Below, one piece after another: positions 5,251-6,560 of a stretch of DNA of 6,560 nucleotides; within the stretch, counting starts at the first letter, position 1, and each line of letters begins with the position of its first letter. A model generated the notes under the pieces. It had not been told where the DNA came from. It saw only the letters and a program-made list of their open reading frames with translations, and did not search any database. Origin of the DNA: JAGOTP01 sp964359565 (GTDB lineage Bacteria > Patescibacteriota > Patescibacteriia > 2-12-FULL-60-25); assembly GCA_964359565.1 (NCBI GenBank), contig CAYHTN010000071.1:1-6560 (forward strand). Reading direction: 5' to 3'. The translations under genes and the position numbers were made by a program.

Positions 5251-5290
5251 CCTCTCCACCGAACTACACGGATGCAGAGGCTCTTTTTTT
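5251..5290 (+). terminator. Intrinsic terminator of cassette 2
   Basis: The stem CCTCT/AGAGG (5251-5255 with 5276-5280), a C-C mismatch (5256, 5275), then CA/TG, a bulged A, CCG/CGG and a 7-nt loop AACTACA precede CTC and seven Ts. CCTCT, the mismatch, CA/TG and the tail are shared with the cassette 1 terminator, while the loop has changed. The hairpin begins 2 nt after the stop codon. Confidence 0.8.
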
Positions 5291-5411
5291 ATTCGTCTCA
5301 ATGAAAGACTGAAGAGATGAAAGCGATCAATAGAGTCGTCATCTGGCAGCCTGAAGCTCCGCTCGCGATTCCGATCGAAGACCTTAGCTACCTTAGATAT
5401 CTCGCGCAGGG
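5291..5411. other. Intergenic stretch without a supported gene
   Basis: This lies between the cassette 2 terminator and the -10 box of the next gene. A 46-codon frame from ATG 5317 runs into the next gene (stop at 5457), but it spans that gene's promoter and lacks a clear ribosome site. The opposite strand also has a long open frame, which uses a TTG start and runs through the terminator. I call neither. Confidence 0.4.
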
Positions 5412-5417
5412 TATAAT
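5412..5417 (+). promoter_or_regulatory. Perfect TATAAT -10 box before the 345-aa gene; leaderless
   Basis: TATAAT ends 9 nt before the ATG at 5427, so the transcript would begin only a few nt upstream of it. There is no Shine-Dalgarno. The -35 position (TACCTT at 17 nt) is a weak match. Confidence 0.55.
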
Positions 5418-5426
5418 CATCAATAT

Positions 5427-6464
5427 ATGGCCAAAGGATCGAGTAAAGAACCTCTAAAGTCAAACGCTCCTCTAGAGCAAGATCCTGACCAAGAAAGAAT
5501 CGACACAATCCTCCTCACCTGGAAGAGCCTTATTCATTTCGAAGACGATCACGGAACACCCGGAGAAGACGAAATACAACAACGATTCGAGGAAATGAGG
5601 ACCCGAGCCAATGAAATGCATGATATTCGAAGGATAGTAGCTGGAAGGGAGATCAAGGAGCTCTTTTCCGCAGCGGAGACGCGAGAGGATGCAATCGAAC
5701 AATTGATCTTAGAGCAACATGAGAAGCGTTTTGAAACACGTTTGGAACTTCTCTACGAGCTCATCGATCTTCAGAAAATCGATCGCGCTCTTAGTCTTAT
5801 TGAGACAGTGGAGGAAGAAGAACGGAAAGATATCTTGCAAGGAATATTTCGAGCGCTTATGGGAAAACGCGCCTTTGAGGACGTGCGGACCCTCCTCAAA
5901 AGTAAGGCACAAGAGTTAGATTCGATTGGAATAAAATATCTCACGCTCTTTGATGCAACAAACCGGCAAGAAGATTTACGATCAGCTCGAGCGATCGCGG
6001 AAAGATCTTTTTCCTGTATACAGCTGCCCGAAGGACTCCTTGAACGAATGCGCTGCGTCTTGCTCGCCTGCCAAATCTATTTACGTAGTCATGAACCCTC
6101 TGATGTTGCCATGGCTCACCAATGCGTTCTGGCGGAGGGAGATCCGGGCATGCGCGTCCACTTTCGTGATTCGATTGCTCACGCAACCGGGAAAACCGAA
6201 GATTATCTCCATTCCCTTCCTGATCTCCAACGCGTCTCTGACGATCAAGAATCTCTTGCCGTAGAGCAATATCTTGAAGGAATCGTTGAAGCAGTCACTA
6301 CCGGACCAGAGATACGTGCGATGGGAGACATACGAATGCGTGGGATATCTTTAGATCAATTAGAAACGCTCGTTGATGCCATTCGTAAAACAAATCCACG
6401 CTGGACTAGGGCCCTAAGAGAGGCGCTGAGACAGAAACTGTCAAAGACGGATGGGACAGATTGA
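5427..6464 (+). CDS. Acidic alpha-helical (solenoid-like) protein of unknown function
   Basis: This 345-aa protein has no signal or membrane helix and is probably cytosolic. Residues 1-22 are polar and probably disordered. From about residue 23 to the end, successive amphipathic helices of 12-20 residues are separated by short turns. Examples are ELLYELIDLQKIDRALSLIE (107-126), KDILQGIFRALMGKRAFEDV (134-153), DLRSARAIAERSF (183-195) and LLERMRCVLLACQIYLR (204-220). Paired helices of this spacing recall TPR-like solenoids that bind other proteins, but I see no clean TPR consensus. No catalytic motif is evident. Composition is lower in GC than the two cassettes: 26 of 60 at 5581-5640, against 33 of 60 at 4621-4680. 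The start is chosen from the -10 box and the lack of an earlier in-frame ATG. Confidence 0.85.
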   Translation: MAKGSSKEPLKSNAPLEQDPDQERIDTILLTWKSLIHFEDDHGTPGEDEIQQRFEEMRTRANEMHDIRRIVAGREIKELFSAAETREDAIEQLILEQHEKRFETRLELLYELIDLQKIDRALSLIETVEEEERKDILQGIFRALMGKRAFEDVRTLLKSKAQELDSIGIKYLTLFDATNRQEDLRSARAIAERSFSCIQLPEGLLERMRCVLLACQIYLRSHEPSDVAMAHQCVLAEGDPGMRVHFRDSIAHATGKTEDYLHSLPDLQRVSDDQESLAVEQYLEGIVEAVTTGPEIRAMGDIRMRGISLDQLETLVDAIRKTNPRWTRALREALRQKLSKTDGTD

Positions 6465-6468
6465 AATA

Positions 6469-6506
6469 AAGCACAAAAGCCAGGATACTTCCTGGCTTTT
6501 GTGCTT
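6469..6506. terminator. Bidirectional terminator between the 345-aa gene and tRNA-Phe
   Basis: A perfect 17-bp inverted repeat (6469-6485 with 6490-6506) has loop TACT. The GC-rich inner stem GCCAGGA/TCCTGGC is followed by TTTT on either strand, so it can stop transcription both ways. On the minus strand a further TTTATTT follows the whole repeat. Its last base is also the final A of the tRNA CCA end. Confidence 0.85.
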
Positions 6507-6560
6507 GGTGCCGAGGGCCAGGATTGAACTGGCGACGCAAGGATTTTCAGTCCTTCGCTC
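6506..6560 (-). tRNA. tRNA-Phe (anticodon GAA), 5' part beyond window edge
   Basis: The minus strand gives, in order: the 3' side of the D stem (GAGC), the anticodon stem AAGGA/TCCTT with loop CTGAAAA (anticodon GAA at 6548-6546), a 5-nt variable loop GCGTC, the T stem GCCAG/CTGGC with loop TTCAATC, the acceptor 3' strand CCTCGGC, discriminator A and an encoded CCA. The 5' acceptor strand and most of the D arm lie outside the window. It is convergent with the 345-aa gene. Confidence 0.95.

Noticed and set aside
5317..5457. Plus-strand frame of 46 codons from ATG 5317
   Set aside because: The peptide looks fairly protein-like, but the frame contains the TATAAT box of the next gene, overlaps that gene's start by 31 nt and has no clear promoter or ribosome site. 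Homology would be needed to accept it.
5245..5508. Minus-strand frame of 87 codons with a plausible helical middle part
   Set aside because: It starts at TTG, overlaps the start of the 345-aa gene and ends by reading through the cassette 2 terminator, so it is probably a shadow.
1..6560. CRISPR array, insertion sequence or phage integration signs
   Set aside because: No short regularly spaced repeats, transposase motifs, terminal inverted repeats or attachment-site duplications were seen. The visible end of the tRNA has no repeated copy in the window that I could find.

Overview
The window reads as chromosomal sequence from a bacterium of the Patescibacteria (candidate phyla radiation) type. 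The main clue is the membrane protein cut by the left edge. Its N-terminal layout (short basic cytosolic start, a conserved proline-arginine-tryptophan stretch, three membrane helices) resembles, from memory, proteins found next to ECF sigma factors in that group. TGA is used as a stop codon (sigma factor, solenoid-like protein), so the recoded-UGA lineages are unlikely. The lineage call is an inference.

Layout, left half, all on the minus strand and read from right to left: a 182-aa helical protein (3586-3038), a GC-rich single-pass membrane protein (2979-2584) with its own terminator, a 125-aa glycine-zipper protein and a 98-aa helical protein in one likely operon (2370-1657), a heavily deleted phosphoenolpyruvate synthase remnant (1609-1192), an ECF-type sigma factor (1146-580), and the three-helix membrane protein (583 to beyond position 1). 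The sigma factor and membrane protein overlap as ATGA, which suggests translational coupling and a sigma/sensor pair.

Right half, plus strand: two tandem cassettes (3641-4444 and 4461-5290). Each has its own promoter, a nearly identical 35-nt leader with a Shine-Dalgarno, a single ORF (229 and 237 aa), and an intrinsic terminator of the same unusual design. The proteins are strongly diverged but appear colinear, and I recognise no family. Then comes a 345-aa helical solenoid-like protein (5427-6464), a two-way terminator, and the 3' part of a tRNA-Phe(GAA) on the minus strand at the right edge.

Two styles of gene start occur. Four genes (1146, 2370, 3586, 5427) have a -10-like box only 6-9 nt before the ATG and no Shine-Dalgarno, suggesting leaderless mRNAs. 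Three more GC-rich genes (2979, 3714, 4535) have a clear Shine-Dalgarno and a terminator ending in CTC plus a T-run. The best candidate for something undescribed is the duplicated cassette pair with its shared leader.
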